Source: Limonium bicolor
Lineage: Eukaryota; Streptophyta; Magnoliopsida; Caryophyllales; Plumbaginaceae
Direction: 5' to 3'
Assembly: GCA_023374045.1 (NCBI GenBank)
Contig: CM041776.1
Location: forward strand, 283,773,999-283,837,998
DNA: 64,000 nucleotides
Under the pieces are notes generated by a model that did not search any database, had not been told where the DNA came from, and saw nothing but the letters and a program-made list of their open reading frames with translations. Below, one piece after another: positions 1 to 12,785 of this stretch (its first letter is position 1; each line of letters opens with the position of its first letter). A program made the translations under genes and the position numbers.

Positions 1-262
1 CAAGGGTACCTTGGCTGTTCTTCGGCCTATTTTTACAATAGTAAAAGAGTATTAAAAGGTCTCTCAAATGGAGGCTTAAAACCGGAATAACTCATATAAG
101 AAGATGGCTAATTTTCACCTTGATTAAGATGCCAAAACGGTGTTTTGGCTTGGATATGGCTACTCCTTGTAGATCTTGGTATACCAACTGAATCCACATG
201 AAAAGGAGAAGAAAATAAGGCTAGGGAATCAAGGTTTACAACCGGAATTGACAAGGAAGAAG
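1..262. other. Left flank, nothing recognised
   Basis: No coding region, repeat terminus or RNA gene could be recognised. The five bases before the left LTR of element A (258-262, agaag) do not match the five bases after the right LTR (18996-19000, ttcct), so no target-site duplication supports the two LTRs as ends of one insertion. Confidence 0.4.
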
Positions 263-3200
263 TGTAACACCCCATCCAAAACCTTAACACTTAATCAATA
301 ATCGCAGCGGAAATCATTACTTAAACATATACCAAAAGGGCGGTGTTACACGCCGTTAGCCACCCACGTGGCTAACGAGGCTGTTACATAATATGTATCG
401 GTCTGATCACACGAATCCCGAGCATACTTACAACCTTCCAAAAATGACCATCCAAAAAGAATTACAATATACCGAGTGTAACTGTTCAAAAATCACTAAC
501 CCACTTTGCATCCACCAAAAGTAAACGACCTCGAGTGTACAAACACTACTCGGGTTCAACATCCAAAAACAACAAAATATCAACATCCTAGGATCTAAAG
601 CCAATCTGCTTCCTCGATCCTCATCCTGCAAATAAACATAGCCCCCAAAGGGGGTCAGCAACCTTTTGCTGGCATGGTTAACGTGCAGCCCGCTGACTAC
701 CGGGATACACGCAACTATTTGTCATTATTACATGGAGTTGATTTTATCATACAACGTGCATATATACAACAGGAATTATTGCAGAACAATAACAACACAT
801 ACATAGTGAAAACAGTTCACTTTAAGTAACAACCAACATGGTTAGTCAACTTGTAAGCCTAGAGGATGTCTTCATCCTCATGTTAAGCTTAACACATATA
901 ACAATACTGTTTTGTTAGTCGGATGAGTAACTTTAACTTGAAAGATGAGACGAGCGTAGTGACCCGAACGCATCAACACATGATTTCCCCCTAGCCCGAG
1001 TGGAAGTCAGGTAGGTAGCTTTGGCTAAGCTATGGGAGGTCGAATTCCCCATAAAAGGAAGACTACCCTAACATAAGGAGAGAGTCGAATCTGATTCAGA
1101 TGTCGACACCCATACATACACGCGTGACCGGAACGACCGGATTCCTCTCTCCCCGGTTAGCACTCGTTAGAAGTCCCACAATGGGAGCTTAACATCATCT
1201 CACACAATTAAGTGTTTAAGTCCAGTTAGACATACAAGGGAGATAAGGCATACATCGGCAACACACAACACAACCATACACACATAGCCGGGTTAGAACG
1301 TTCCTCAGGTTGGGAACGTTATTACCGGATACCGTTCTCTTACGTTTCTAGACTTGGGTTAAATAATGGTTAGCTCGCATTCGAGGTTACCGGTATCGGC
1401 ACGTACACGTCACATTAATAACAAAACTGTAAACTCGTTTCATGATTTAATCTTACAAGGTTGTAAACACACAAAAACACAAGTAGCACACAAGCCGGTG
1501 TAAACCGGTAGGCAACGGACTGCAAGAAAACCATACCTTGGTCCTTGCCGCTCTAGGGTTCCACCGTACGTTGTTCCTAAACATGATTGATAAGTTCGGT
1601 TAATTTATTTACTTAACTTCAAACTTACTAAGCATTTTACATGATTATATGACATGTTTTAAATGCCTAACTTACCCTAGATCACCCTCATTGTACCCCC
1701 TAGGGTTAACTACATTTGTCATTTTCTTTTCTCTTTTTTTTTTTTTGGTTTTGGGTCCGTCCGACCCACCTTTGGGTCGGACCCTTCCAGTAGCCTTCGG
1801 GTCCCAAAACTTCCATCATGTCCGACCCATGTCCGACCCACCGTCTGGGTCGGACCATTCCAGAAACATTTGGGTCTGCAACATTTACCATGTCCGACCC
1901 ATGTCCGACCCACCGTCTGGGTCGGACCATTCCAGAAACATTTGGGTCTGCAACATCTACCATGTCCGACCCATGTCCGACCCACCGTCTGGGTCGGACC
2001 ATTCCAGAAACATTTCCGACTTTTCTAACGTGCACGTCCGACCCATGTCCGACCCAACCATCTGGGTCGGACCATTCCAGAAGCATTTGCGGGTGACCAA
2101 CAGGGCCCGTCCGACCCAACTGTGGGTCGGACCCCTGGGTCGGACGCCACAAAAATCAGCCCATAATTTGTCAAATCTTTTCCAAACTTCTCCACAAGTC
2201 TTCTAAGGTGTCCTAACATCATTAGGCACACTTTAACCCTCATATTTCCCTTCCAATTTCCTTAAATGCTCTCTCAAAACACTTGTAGCTCACTAGATTG
2301 CTCCCTCCTAGAAATGCCTTTGGACCATTACATTCCTACTCCAATTTTGACATGATCTCCCCATAAATTTTACATGCTCACATTCATCTTTTTAACCCAC
2401 TAAAACACTCCAACCGTCATTTCATCCAAGATGTCAAAACACACTTAAAATTCACCATCTACACCACAATAGCTCTCAATCTTCATAAACCTTAAGAACT
2501 TGGCTCTTAGGCCCTTAAACAACATTAAATTAAACACTGAATTTCCTCATATTATTAACAACACCTGCACTTCACTGAGCATTTATATTTGCACAAACAT
2601 AAACACCCTCATACATCACACACTAGTTTAAGGTAGGTTAATTACCTTGGGTTTTCTTTTCAAAACTTTCCTCTTCTCTTCGCTTCTTGTTCCTCAATCG
2701 GTACTCAACCGGATAATTTGCTATACTAATGACCATGCCAAGATAATTACAATGAGTATTTAGGGTTCATGAATTTTATTCCATTAGCCCTAGAATAAAT
2801 ATTTGAACATCATAGGAGGGAATTACCTTCTACTTCAAAATGAAGTTTTTGGTAATGGAATTTGGGCTAGCTCCACACTTCTACAAGATTGAACAAGCTA
2901 AAAAATGAAGAGAAACAATGGTGTTCAACACACATAAAAATCGGTTGCCCTAAAATGGGGGAATGAACAGATTTTTGAGTTACTTCTTACCTTAGCACAA
3001 CAAGGAGATGATGGGCTTCAAGAATATGAAGTTTCTTCTTCAAAATGTGGTACACCCATGGAGATGAAGTATGGAGTTTTGAGATTTTGAAAGGTACAAA
3101 ATAATCCCCAAGATGAGAGGAGTATTTTGGTGAAAGAATTTCTTGATTTGGAGCTAGGATGAAGAAGTTACAAGGAGTTGAATGTGGGGTTTCTCTTTGG

Positions 3201-3806
3201 CTTGCAAATCGCCATTGTTGGCAAATGAAGAAGAAAGAGAGCTGGGTGAGGGGAAAAGAAATCGTGAGTGAAGAGAATGAGGGGAAGAGAGAGTGTGAGG
3301 GAGTATAGTGTGTGAGAGAGTGTAAAGTAAGTAGTTTTGTATTTTAGTGAGTAAAGTGAAATAAATAGAATAGAGAGGGGGAGCAAAATCGTGAGACACA
3401 AGAGAGGGGGAAGAAAAGTCTCTTTTTTTTTTGTAAAAGTAGAGATGAGGTGGCACATGGTCACTTAGCAGATAACACCCGTTAGTTCCCGAACTGTCAG
3501 TTTTAACAGTCTGGGTCCGGTTTCCGGATTTTTGTTTTATTTATTTTTATGGTCCTAGACCTTGACTAATATTTAATTATAGCCATATGATTGACTATAA
3601 ATTTTTATTAGTCCATTAAACCCGTTTAAAGTTATATTTCCCGGGTTTCTCGAAAGACGTGTTTTAAAGCTCGTTTTGCCTTTTTAATCCACTATTTGGA
3701 TCCGTTTCCTTCGGGAATTTTTCCCGCATGTTCTTAATGACTAAAATAAGTCTTAGAATATAATAATTATATATTTAGCTAACATATTAAGGTTTGGGGT
3801 ATTTCA
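263..3806 (-). repeat. 3' LTR of gypsy element A (3.5 kb)
   Basis: On the plus strand it runs from tgtaacacccc at 263 to ggggtatttca ending at 3806, a TG...CA pair. Bases 263 to about 2450 align closely with 15471-17596, and its ends and central hairpin array are shared with the LTR at 49571-53551. The distal part has a GA-rich stretch (3180-3430). No credible gene was seen inside it; the open frames at 1649-2243 only translate the tandem hairpin repeat. Confidence 0.85.
1760..2152. repeat. Palindromic GTCCGACCC/GGGTCGGAC array in LTR
   Basis: Repeated tgtccgaccc and gggtcggac blocks are arranged as inverted pairs around short loops. The central part repeats with a 72-base period (about 1818, 1890 and 1962). 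The pairs can form strong GC-rich hairpins in DNA or RNA. The same array occurs in the right LTR (16917-17290) and, in diverged form, in element B (50930-51345), so it is a conserved part of the LTR. Its function is unknown. Confidence 0.8.
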
Positions 3807-3824
3807 ATCTACCCCCCTTAAAAG
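3807..3824 (-). other. Polypurine tract of element A
   Basis: Immediately inside the left LTR, the minus strand reads cttttaaggggggtagat, ending at the LTR boundary. This is the position and composition expected of the plus-strand primer. The same tract sits next to the LTR of element B (53552-53569). Confidence 0.7.
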
Positions 3825-4089
3825 AACTTTGTCCCCAAAGTTCCCATTTCCCACGCATCTTGATTATTAGGACACGGGGATTACTTTTGAAACAACGCTT
3901 CCATAACAAACATACAAACATTCTTTACATCACATCGGACTCAAGGTCCTCATAACAAAACATCACTTAGACTCAAGGTCTATAACATAACAACATAGCC
4001 ATGTATTCCAATACATGCCGTACATATCTAACCGAAACGGCTCTACCCCCCTTAAATAGGGGTACGCCCCGTACCCTATACACACAAAA

Positions 4090-4951
4090 CTAAGAAGTAA
4101 ACAACGACGGGTACTTCACCCTCATATCATCTTCCAGCTCCCAGGTGGCCTCCTCGACCTCCTGGTTAGACCAGAGAACCTTCACCAGTCGAACAGACTT
4201 GTGGCGGGTGTCTCGAGTCTTAGTGTCCAGGATCCGTACGGGAGTCTCCACTGATCGCATGGTCGGCTCTAGTGTTAGCCTTTCGGGCTGAAGTACATGA
4301 GACGGATGAGACATATATTTCTTCAGCTGGGACACATGAAATACATCATGTACCTTGCCCAGCTCAGCAGGTAAATCGAGTCTGTAGGCTACCGGGCCTA
4401 TCCGCTCCGTCACGACATAAGGCCCCACATATTTCGGGCTCAACTTGCCTTTCTGGCCAAAACGAAACACTCCCTTCATGGGGGATACTCTAAGAAATAC
4501 CTGATCGCCCACGGCGAACTCCAGGTCGCGTCTGCGCACATCGGCGTACGATTTCTGCCTATCCTGAGCTGCCTTCATGTTAGCCCGGATTTGGCGAACT
4601 TCTGCTTGTACTTGCTCTAAATACTCAGGTCCTATAATGACCGTCTCACTCGACTCATCCCAGCATAATGGCGTGCGGCATGGTCTACCGTACAAAGCCT
4701 GGAAGGGAGACATCTTGATCGAAGCGTGGTAACTGTTGTTGTAGCTAAACTCGATCAGATAACTTATCAATCCAGCTGGTCTGAAAGTCAAGTACACATG
4801 CACGTAACATGTCCTCAAGCGTCTGTATGGTGCGCTCACTCTGACCATCTGTCTGTGGGTGAAAAGCCGTACTCAACTTCAGTTCAGTACCAAGTGCTTC
4901 CCGTGTACTTCTCCAGTACCTCGAGAGGAATCTGGTATCCCTATCAGACAC
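4090..4951 (-). pseudogene. Element A integrase C-terminal half and chromodomain
   Basis: Starting just inside the CACTA insertion, this segment encodes the part of integrase after the break: VSDRDTRF with the second catalytic Asp, then [11 protein letters not shown] with the catalytic Glu, then the C-terminal GPY/F-like region ([17 protein letters not shown]) and a chromodomain ending in EEATWELEDDMRVKYPSLF. A frameshift near 4760 (after WIDKL) splits it into 4745-4951 and 4090-4848. In chromoviruses the chromodomain directs integration to marked chromatin. The frame from 4848 to the stop at 4090 is intact and very similar to element B, which lacks the last chromodomain helix. Confidence 0.85.
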
Positions 4952-4959
4952 CACTACTA

Positions 4960-5490
4960 GAAAAAAACAAATTACCTACGGACAATTCCGTAGGTAATCC
5001 ATAGTAATCAGAATTACCGACGGATTAACCGATAAAATTTACTCAAATCATCCGTCGGTATTTAATTGGTCGGTAATTAGATACCGATGGAAAAATGTGT
5101 CCGTCGGTAAATTACCTACGGATTACCTACGATATTACAGCCGTAATTACCGACGGATTACCTACGGAATTGTCCGAAGGTAAATTACCTACGGAAATCC
5201 TCGGTAACCCGACGACACGTCATCGTTTCCCCACTGCTTAATATCCGTTGGTAATCCATAGGTAAAATATTACCTACGGCTATAATCCGTAGGTAATATT
5301 TTACCTACGGATTACCGACGAACCATACCAATCATTTTATTAGCATTCCGTAGGTAATCCGTAGGTAAATATTACCTACGGAAATAATCCGTAGGTAAAC
5401 TATTACCCATGAACCTTTATACCACTTATTATCGTGTGTAATCCGTAGGTAAGTATACCTTCGGAATATTTCCATAGATAACCCGTAGGT
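4960..5490. repeat. Left subterminal repeat array of CACTA 1
   Basis: About twenty short copies of tacctacgga/tccgtaggta and ccgacgg/ccgtcgg in both orientations. The matching array at the right end lies at about 9590-10275. Confidence 0.85.
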
Positions 5491-6393
5491 ATTTATATTT
5501 TTTTGTATTTTGCATTTATTTGATCATATTTAGTTTATATTGTGTTATTCTTTATTTTTTTAATATTTAAATAAAAGCTATTTCAAAATAAAATTGTTAA
5601 CAATACAATAATTAAAATATTCAATAACATGAAACTATATATATTATTAAGCACAAATACTTAAATATTTAATTCATTTTATTAATCCAAAAACTTATAT
5701 CAACATCGTAAACAGTTACAATAATCATACATACACCAAATCACCACTTATGATGCCATCGCAGTATTTTGTTTCATGATAACTGTTAACCACAGATCAG
5801 AAGGATCAATACATGCCTATATTACTAGAAAAGTTGAGCCTGTATGCATGAAATGTGGCACCCAGAAGATAAGATTTTCCTTCCTCTCCAACGTCCCAGA
5901 CAATGAACAGATCGAACAGTCCAGTGCAGCTCTTTCTCTTTGTAGTTCCTTGCAACCAAAGAATTATTAGATGGCAAATAGAAACCTAAAATTGGAACAA
6001 GCAAATGGTACACATTTTTCAGAACTCACCAGTGGCGCCACAATCTGATCTGTTATTTGCATTTCTATCTCTGTTGTTACATCTGTGTCAAATGAAGAAC
6101 AAATTTATCATCAAGGGCACCCAATTGTGTAAGTCTTGCAGGCTTCAAGCAAGCAAGCAAGCTGCTAGGAAAATAGAAATCATAATGCAGGGGGTCCAAC
6201 TATTGCTTGGATAGCTGCATTTGGGAGGTAGAATGACTTCAAACTCATACTACAAAACCTCCAGACTGTGACATTTTGAAGATGGGTTTTGGACTGGGAA
6301 TCTGCGTGAAACCAATAATAACTTCTCAATTACGAGCTCAATGGATATTAGTTATTCACATATTCAAAGACATACTTATTCATATGTAGCTTT
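5491..6393. other. CACTA 1 interior, unrecognised
   Basis: AT-rich sequence. Short open frames around 5776-6214 show no recognisable domain. The minus strand of 5860-5970 is open and moderately GC-rich, so it could be a decayed captured exon, but I cannot name a source. Confidence 0.3.
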
Positions 6394-6581
6394 TTAACAG
6401 TAATGATGCAGAACATCAATACTAGAGTCAGGAGTTATGGATGCTCCAGAAGATTCAAGGTCGAGAGTGCATAATTCTTGAAGGATGGAAACATCAGTGT
6501 TATCAATCATAGCAGCATCTTCAGAAGAGGCATACTTATTATTATACCAAACAACTAGTCCTGCTGTTTTTTTCGCTATCC
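6394..6581 (-). pseudogene. Exon-like terminal coding segment in CACTA 1
   Basis: On the minus strand a consensus acceptor (tggtttcag) is followed by 61 open codons ending in TAA at 6394. The peptide begins IAKKTAGLVVWYNNKYASSE and is acidic and serine-rich towards the end. This looks like the last exon of a captured or resident gene, but I do not recognise the family. It shares nothing obvious with CACTA transposases. It could be chance, although the splice context argues against that. Confidence 0.35.
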
Positions 6582-9300
6582 CTGAAACCAGTCAACAATC
6601 TATTAAAAGATAGTTCAACATGGCCAATAAATTATGCACAACCACTGTACGAGAGTAAAACTACAAAGTGTGAGTGGAACAATGAAATTGCTGCACTTAA
6701 AACAGATAGTCATAAATAACATCAGTAGAGTCTACCAGATGAGGAAAAAATGTGACACATTTGAGCATTATAAAAAGCAGTCGCTTTGACAAGCTAGGCC
6801 ATGAACGGCTCATAGCTTACATGAAAGAATATCAGACGTAACCAATTAGGCACATTAAAATCCTTTGTCCGGACTGTGGGAAAAAATATATTATCCTACG
6901 CATAAGCATGTTTATTAGCAACACACGGACCATATTCAAGCTAGACCGAAAAATTTGAACACTCATTCAGCACTAAGTATCCTCCATGCCATCTAATAGC
7001 AGTCTAGTTTTTTCCATTCAGATTCACCTTACTAGCAGAATAAGCCACATTCATTCACAAGGAAAAAAAATGAGATGACCAGGTTGTTCTCCTCCTAAGA
7101 GGCTCTCAAATTCACTTTGTCATCTTCCCGAGATCAATTCAATTATGTAAGGTAAATACTCATTGGCATCAACCCTTCCGGTATGGTGGGAGAACATTAC
7201 CCCAAGTAGCTAAATTATTTGAAGGAGTTCAATAACTCCATATTCATTTCATGCTAGGTAATTGGTTAGAATGGCTACGATTGAACTAGATGTGTCATAC
7301 CTGATATGTGGAGTCAAACTTCAACCAGAAGAGATTCAACAGCAACCACAGTTTGTTGTTTATATCTCCTGTAATAGATACATAAAAATGATAGAGAGAA
7401 TTAGAAAAGTTCGATTACTGCTTTTGTGAATTTGCTTTATAAGGAGGAACTGCGAATGGGACAAAGCTAAGCGATTTCAAGCCTTTTTTGAGAACTTTGA
7501 TAATTGAAACTGTTTCTGTATAACAGTAAAAAAACGGGTAAAATGACATAGTTTTAGAGAGGATGAGACTACCTGAAGTCGGTTCAACATATTGCAGTAG
7601 CATTATTATTCAGATCTAGAAAATTAAATAGCTAACGAATTTGCTGGGAACCGGGCGATAATCAAGGCATAGATGCCGTCAGACAGTAGGCATGTAATCA
7701 AAAACAGCTAGAAGTCCACTTTTAGCAACAAACTTCCTTTTAAAGGGATCACAGAAAATGAAGAAGTATCTTTAAATAGTTTGAGTGGATATAGTAGCTT
7801 AAAAGACGATGCAGTTTTTTAGTTTCAAGTTGAAAATCCGGAACTTAGCAGTGTGAATAATGGCATAAATGCGGAAATATACAACAGCCAAAACAATATT
7901 TAGAAAGTAAGAACAAAACACAATGTTTAGGAAGGAAAAAACTGGAAGATCTCAAGACAGAATTTGTCAGCTAACGAAGAAGAAATATGACCACCATCAA
8001 AATGATAAAACTGTCATTCTACGCAGCAAGTGAGGACTTTAAGTGAGAAAAGGGTAAAAAAATCACAGGCCCTGGATTAACAAGCAAAAATTGAAAAGAT
8101 ACATGGCCATACACTATAATATTAGTTGCTGTCAGACAACGAAGAAGAATTACTGACCATCATCAAATTAATTCTAGCTGCAAGTGAGGACTTTGAGTAA
8201 AGCAAAGGGTAAAAGAATCACATCCCGGTTATAACAAGCAAACAATGAAGAATTGTCTGAACAGACGAACTTAAGTACGAAACATTCATTTTTACACGTA
8301 CCCATGAGCCTTTTCTACTAAACTACAGTCCATTAAACCATGTTCCTCTCAATCAACAATGGCCTATGACGTTGAAGTAAGCATTCCAGTGACTAAATTA
8401 AAGAGAAGAAGACAAGTTAGAGTATATTACCGTGACTTGATAGGAATGTTTTTCAACCCTAGCTTAAATTTGGTGTGCGAGAAGCGGGGTGATCCCTACA
8501 CAGCACAAACAACAAGAAGAAGATTAAGACAGGCAAAACACAGCAGGATTCATAAGAAGAGGATTACACACTGCATTACCAAGCACAACAACAAGTGTCA
8601 TTCTTAGTTATCATAGAGAGCAAACCGGCCATCTTATATAGGCTTTAATATCTCTAACCCATTCTTGTTTTTATAATTGCAACTGTTTTGGTATCTGATC
8701 TCTCTTTTGTCAGCTGAAGAAACCGTTGTCCTTTTATAGGCTTTAATATCTCTAACCCATTGCTTGTTTTTTATAATTGCAAGTTCTGCTAAAACTCTCT
8801 GGTGAAGTCTCCTCCAAAAGCAACGAGGAAATAGCTTAAAACATCACCTATTTGATCTCTCTAATTATTCTAACAATTTCCTAATCATCTCCTTACTTTA
8901 AATGAACCAGAACCTGTCAGAAGCAGAAAAGGATCCTCGGTGGGTGGAAACGAAACAGAATTTAAAGCCCTAGGTGGGTGGAAGCAATCAAAACACCACA
9001 ACGGTTTTTTACAGTCACTTGCATTCATAGGTCTCAGCTATAATGTCATCCAAACCCCCTAAATTCCCTAATCCTATGCAAATGCGCAAGTGCAATACAA
9101 GAAAAACTAGCTAGAGTTGAAGACGGAGAGGAGGATTACCTGATTGAAGACGGGCACACTTGTTATTGGGGGTCCAAGTTCAGCGACAAGTTTACAAACT
9201 AGCGAGAAACAACAGAAACAAAAGTGAGAAAGAAGATTGCGCAGTGAATTACGGACCAGATTTGCGATTTCATTACCTCTTGCGATTTCAATCCTCTTCA
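6582..9300. other. CACTA 1 interior, no identifiable gene
   Basis: Mostly AT-rich with no conserved domain. A basic 82-codon ORF at 8359-8607 (MAYDVEVSIPVTKLKRRRQV at its start) has no recognisable family and may be fortuitous. Two diverged copies of a motif reading ataggctttaatatctctaa occur near 8639 and 8738. Confidence 0.3.
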
Positions 9301-9308
9301 CTTTGGTT

Positions 9309-9445
9309 TACGAACTAGCGAGGAGAACGATGCGGTTCGAGGAGAACGACGTGAGGAGAACGATGCAGTTCGAGGAGAACGATGCAGTTCGAGGAGAACG
9401 ATGCGAGGAGAACGAGCGGTTCGAGGACCAGAATTACGGACCAGA
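9309..9445 (+). repeat. GAGGAGAACGA short tandem repeat
   Basis: Imperfect tandem copies of gaggagaacgatgcagttc give an Arg/Glu-rich open frame (part of 9237-9617). I read it as an expanded simple repeat within CACTA 1, not as evidence for a protein. Confidence 0.6.
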
Positions 9446-10285
9446 TTTGCGAGAGATTCACAGGAGTTCTTCAACGGTGGCTTTGCGAGGAGAACGATCC
9501 GGTTCGAGCTTGAGAGAAGCAAGCGAGATAGAGAATAGAGGAAAGATGGGAGGAAAAAAGACTGGATTCGATAGTTTTAGCAAGATTACACCGCGGACTA
9601 TTCCGTCGGTATATTAGTTAATAAAACACTTTTGCATATTTTAAGCAGCATTTACCGACGGAAACGAATCCGTAGGGAAACGTTAGCATTAGTATCCATC
9701 GGCAATCCATCGGTATATATGTCATAAAACGATCCCGTTTATAACTCGCCGGTTTGTATATATTGACAATTAATTGCCGACGGAAATTATATCCGTAGTA
9801 AATTCAAACTCCCATTTCCTAATTGTTTCATAAAACGACTTCGTTTTTATGCTCACTTGTGACATATTTTGAGAAGTATTTACCGACGGAAAAATATCCG
9901 TAGGTAAACGTCTAGCATTAAAATCAGTCGGTAATCCGTCGGAAACCTTGTGTTAAAAAACGACATCGTTTGACTTTATTAAATACCGACGGAATTTCCG
10001 TCAGTAACATTTTTTCAAAATCTCGCCTATTTACCTACGGAAAAAATCCGTAGGTAATTTGTTGACATTATACGCGCCATCACCAGCCAGGCCTCCCGAT
10101 TTTTTCCTTCAAATTACCTACGGAATATACCGTCGGTAAATGTTTCGATGGAATTCCGTCGGTATTCCGTAGGTAATAAATTAACCAAGGGCTGAAATTA
10201 AGAACCGTAGTATTCCGTTGGTAATTACCTACGGAATATTTTCCGTAGGTAATTTCCATAGGTAAACTACTGTTTTCTAGTAGTG

Positions 10286-12785
10286 CACGATAGTCTTCGG
10301 TACTCCATGATGCCGTACTATCTCACGGTCGAAGAGCTCTGCCAGCTTCGCCACTTTCCAGGTGTCCTTCATCGGAATGAATCGGCCACCTTGGTCAGTC
10401 GGTCTACAACGACCCATATCATATTCAAGCCTCCCCGAGTAGGCGGAAGCCCAACAACGAAGTCCATGGAATATCATGGAACTTCCATTCAGGAACGGGC
10501 ATCGGCTGCCATGCCACCAGGACGGCGGTGCTCAACTTGACCTTCTGGCAAGTGAGACACCTAACAACATAATCTGTCACATCTTTCTTCATACCGGTCC
10601 ACCAGAAATTCTCTTCATGCTCTTGTACATTTTGAAGCTCCGGGGTGAATAGAAGTAGAAGAACAGTGTGATTCACTCAGTATGCGCTCCTTCAGCTCAG
10701 CGCTACTTCGTGGAATACAAAGTCGGCCATTCAGCCTGATCAAACCATCATCATGTAGTCGGAAGTCATATTTTTGGCTCTCGAATGTGCCGTCCATAAG
10801 TTTCTGTTTGATCTCTTGCATGTACTGATCTGACATCTGAGCACTCGCACCTCTTCAACCAAGCTCGAGTGAGAGATAAGCGAATGGAGAGAGTGTGCTC
10901 GGCGACTCAATGCATCAGCTACAATGTTTGCTTTACCTTCCTTGTACTGAAGGTTATATCGTAATCAGTAAGGAATTCAACCCACCTTCTTTGCCTCATG
11001 TTCAACTCCTTCTGAGTGAACAGGTATTTCAAGCTCTTGTGATCTGAATAAATCGTCACATTCACTCCATACAAATGGTGTCGCCATATCTTCAATGCGA
11101 AGACAATGGCACCCAATTCTAAATCATGCGTAGGATAATTTTCTTCATGTCGCTTCAACTGTCGGGAGGCGTAAGCCACGACCTTCCCGTGTTGCATCAA
11201 AACACAGCCCATACCTTTACCTGACGCATCACAGTACACCTCAAAACCATCAGTACCCTCTGGTATAGTAAGAATTGGTGCAGAAGTCAAAGCATCCTTG
11301 AGCTTCTGAAATGAGCTCTCACAATCCACAGTCCAATCAAACGGTGCATCCTTCTTCGTCAAGGATGTCAACGGTTTCGAAACACTAGAGAAATTCCTCA
11401 CAAACCTCCGATAATAACCTGCCAGACCGAGGAAGCTCCGAAGTCGGCAACCGTCTTCGGTCTAGGCCAGGTGCGCACAGCATCAATCTTGGCCGGATCC
11501 ACAGCGATCCCGGCCTCAGAAATAACATGACCAAGAAAGGAGACTTGGTCCAACCAAAATTCACATTTTGAGAACTTCGCATAAAGCTGGTTCTCCCTCA
11601 ACGTCTGCAACACACTCCTCAGGTGAGCTTCATGCTCCACCTTGGACTTAGAATAAATGAGAATATCATCGATGAAGACAACTACTGACCTATCCAACTG
11701 ATCTCGAAACAACGATTCATCAAGTCCATAAACTTTGCTGGTGCATTAGACAACCCAAACGGCATGACCGTGAATTCATAGTGCCCATATCTGGTACGGA
11801 AAGCGGTCTTCTCTATATCACTGTCTCTGATAGCAATCTGATGGTAACCCGATCGCAGATCGATCTTAGAGAATACCGATGCACCTCTCAGCTGATCAAA
11901 CAAATCATCGATACGTGGCAATGGGTAACGATTCTTCACCGTCACAGCATTCAGTCTCTGTAGTCGATGCAGAGGCGGAGACTCCCATCCTTTTTCTTCA
12001 CAAAAAGGACTGGTGCTCCCCATGGTGAGACGCTAGGGCGGATAAATCCCTTGTCTAGCAGGTCTCTCAGCTGCTCCTTGAGCTCAGTCATCTCAGCTGG
12101 AGCCATACGGTAGGGCGCCTTCGCTATAGGTCCGGTGCCCGGTACCAAGTCATCTCAAACTCACTGCCCGTGTAGGCGGCATGCCTGGGAGCTCCTTAGG
12201 AAAGACGTCAGGAAACTCCGACACGACCGGCACATCTGGGCTAAATCAGGGTCTCTCTCTATGTCCTGGACATAGCAGAGGTATACAACATTTTCCTTCT
12301 GATTTCGTGATACATGGCCATGGCGGAGATGATCTGTGTCGAAGGCTCCCTGGGCCTCTGGCGGTATGAAATGGTAACCCCAGACGGACTCCGAAGAAGC
12401 AGACGGTGCTCGGCACATAGGATTCTGCCCTTGTACCGCTCCAACCAGTTCATCCCCACAATCACATCAAATCCGAGCCCCTCGAACTCTATCAAGTCGA
12501 TCGGGAACTCTTCATTCTTAATTCGAACGGTGGCATCTCGGTAATAACGGGTGCATCTGATCCGCTCCTTAGACGGAGAGTGACTTGGAAGTCAGGGATC
12601 TCCTCCCCGTCTAGCCCCAGTCTCCTCGCAAATGAGAGTGAGACAAACGTATGTGAGGCTCCAGATCAAACAAGATCGACGCATCCACGCCATTCACTGG
12701 GAAGGTACCGGTGAGGATAGTGCCGCTTTGCCGGCCTCTGCCTCTGTACACACACTCAGTGTACCTTCCGTCCCGAGTGCAGCGC
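10286..12785 (-). pseudogene. Element A pol: protease, RT, RNase H, integrase N-terminal half
   Basis: Collinear with the intact pol of element B but broken into many frames. From 12785 downwards: the protease leader (LGTEGTLSVC), the protease core around 12700-12640, then the RT N-terminal segment with [15 protein letters not shown] (12148-11951), RT core [12 protein letters not shown] (12023-11682), the FIDDILIYS active site (11712-11398), RNase H with [10 protein letters not shown] and HDLELGA (11401-10919), and the integrase zinc-binding region with CLTCQKVK (10836-10425). The last codons before the CACTA insertion read PKTIV. At least eight frame changes separate these pieces. Some may be sequencing errors, but their number suggests real decay. 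Confidence 0.85.

Larger units (their letters stand above)
4952..10285. mobile_element. CACTA (En/Spm-type) transposon 1, inserted in element A integrase
   Basis: Left end cactactagaaaa, right end ttttctagtagtg: perfect inverted termini of the CACTA class. The flanking 3-base duplication is CAC at 4949-4951 and 10286-10288, and removing the element restores the integrase reading through TIVSDRDT. Both ends hold dense subterminal arrays of ttacctacggA/ccgtaggtaa and ccgacgg in both orientations, the kind of site bound by CACTA transposases. No transposase (TnpD/Transposase_21) or TnpA-like ORF was found, so it is probably non-autonomous. The interior is AT-rich and has exon-like segments of unknown origin. 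Confidence 0.92.

Noticed and set aside
1818..2030. Regularly spaced repeats resembling a CRISPR array
   Set aside because: The units are LTR tandem repeats in a plant nuclear genome, with repeated rather than unique spacers.
1649..2206. Long open frames with repeated SDPCPTHRLGRT peptides
   Set aside because: They translate the 72-base hairpin repeat of the LTR in several frames on both strands; the same happens at 16885-17355 and 50879-51285. No protein is implied.
3154..3464. Ser/Leu/Pro-rich minus-strand frames
   Set aside because: Low-complexity GA/CT-rich LTR sequence open in two overlapping frames, without any domain.
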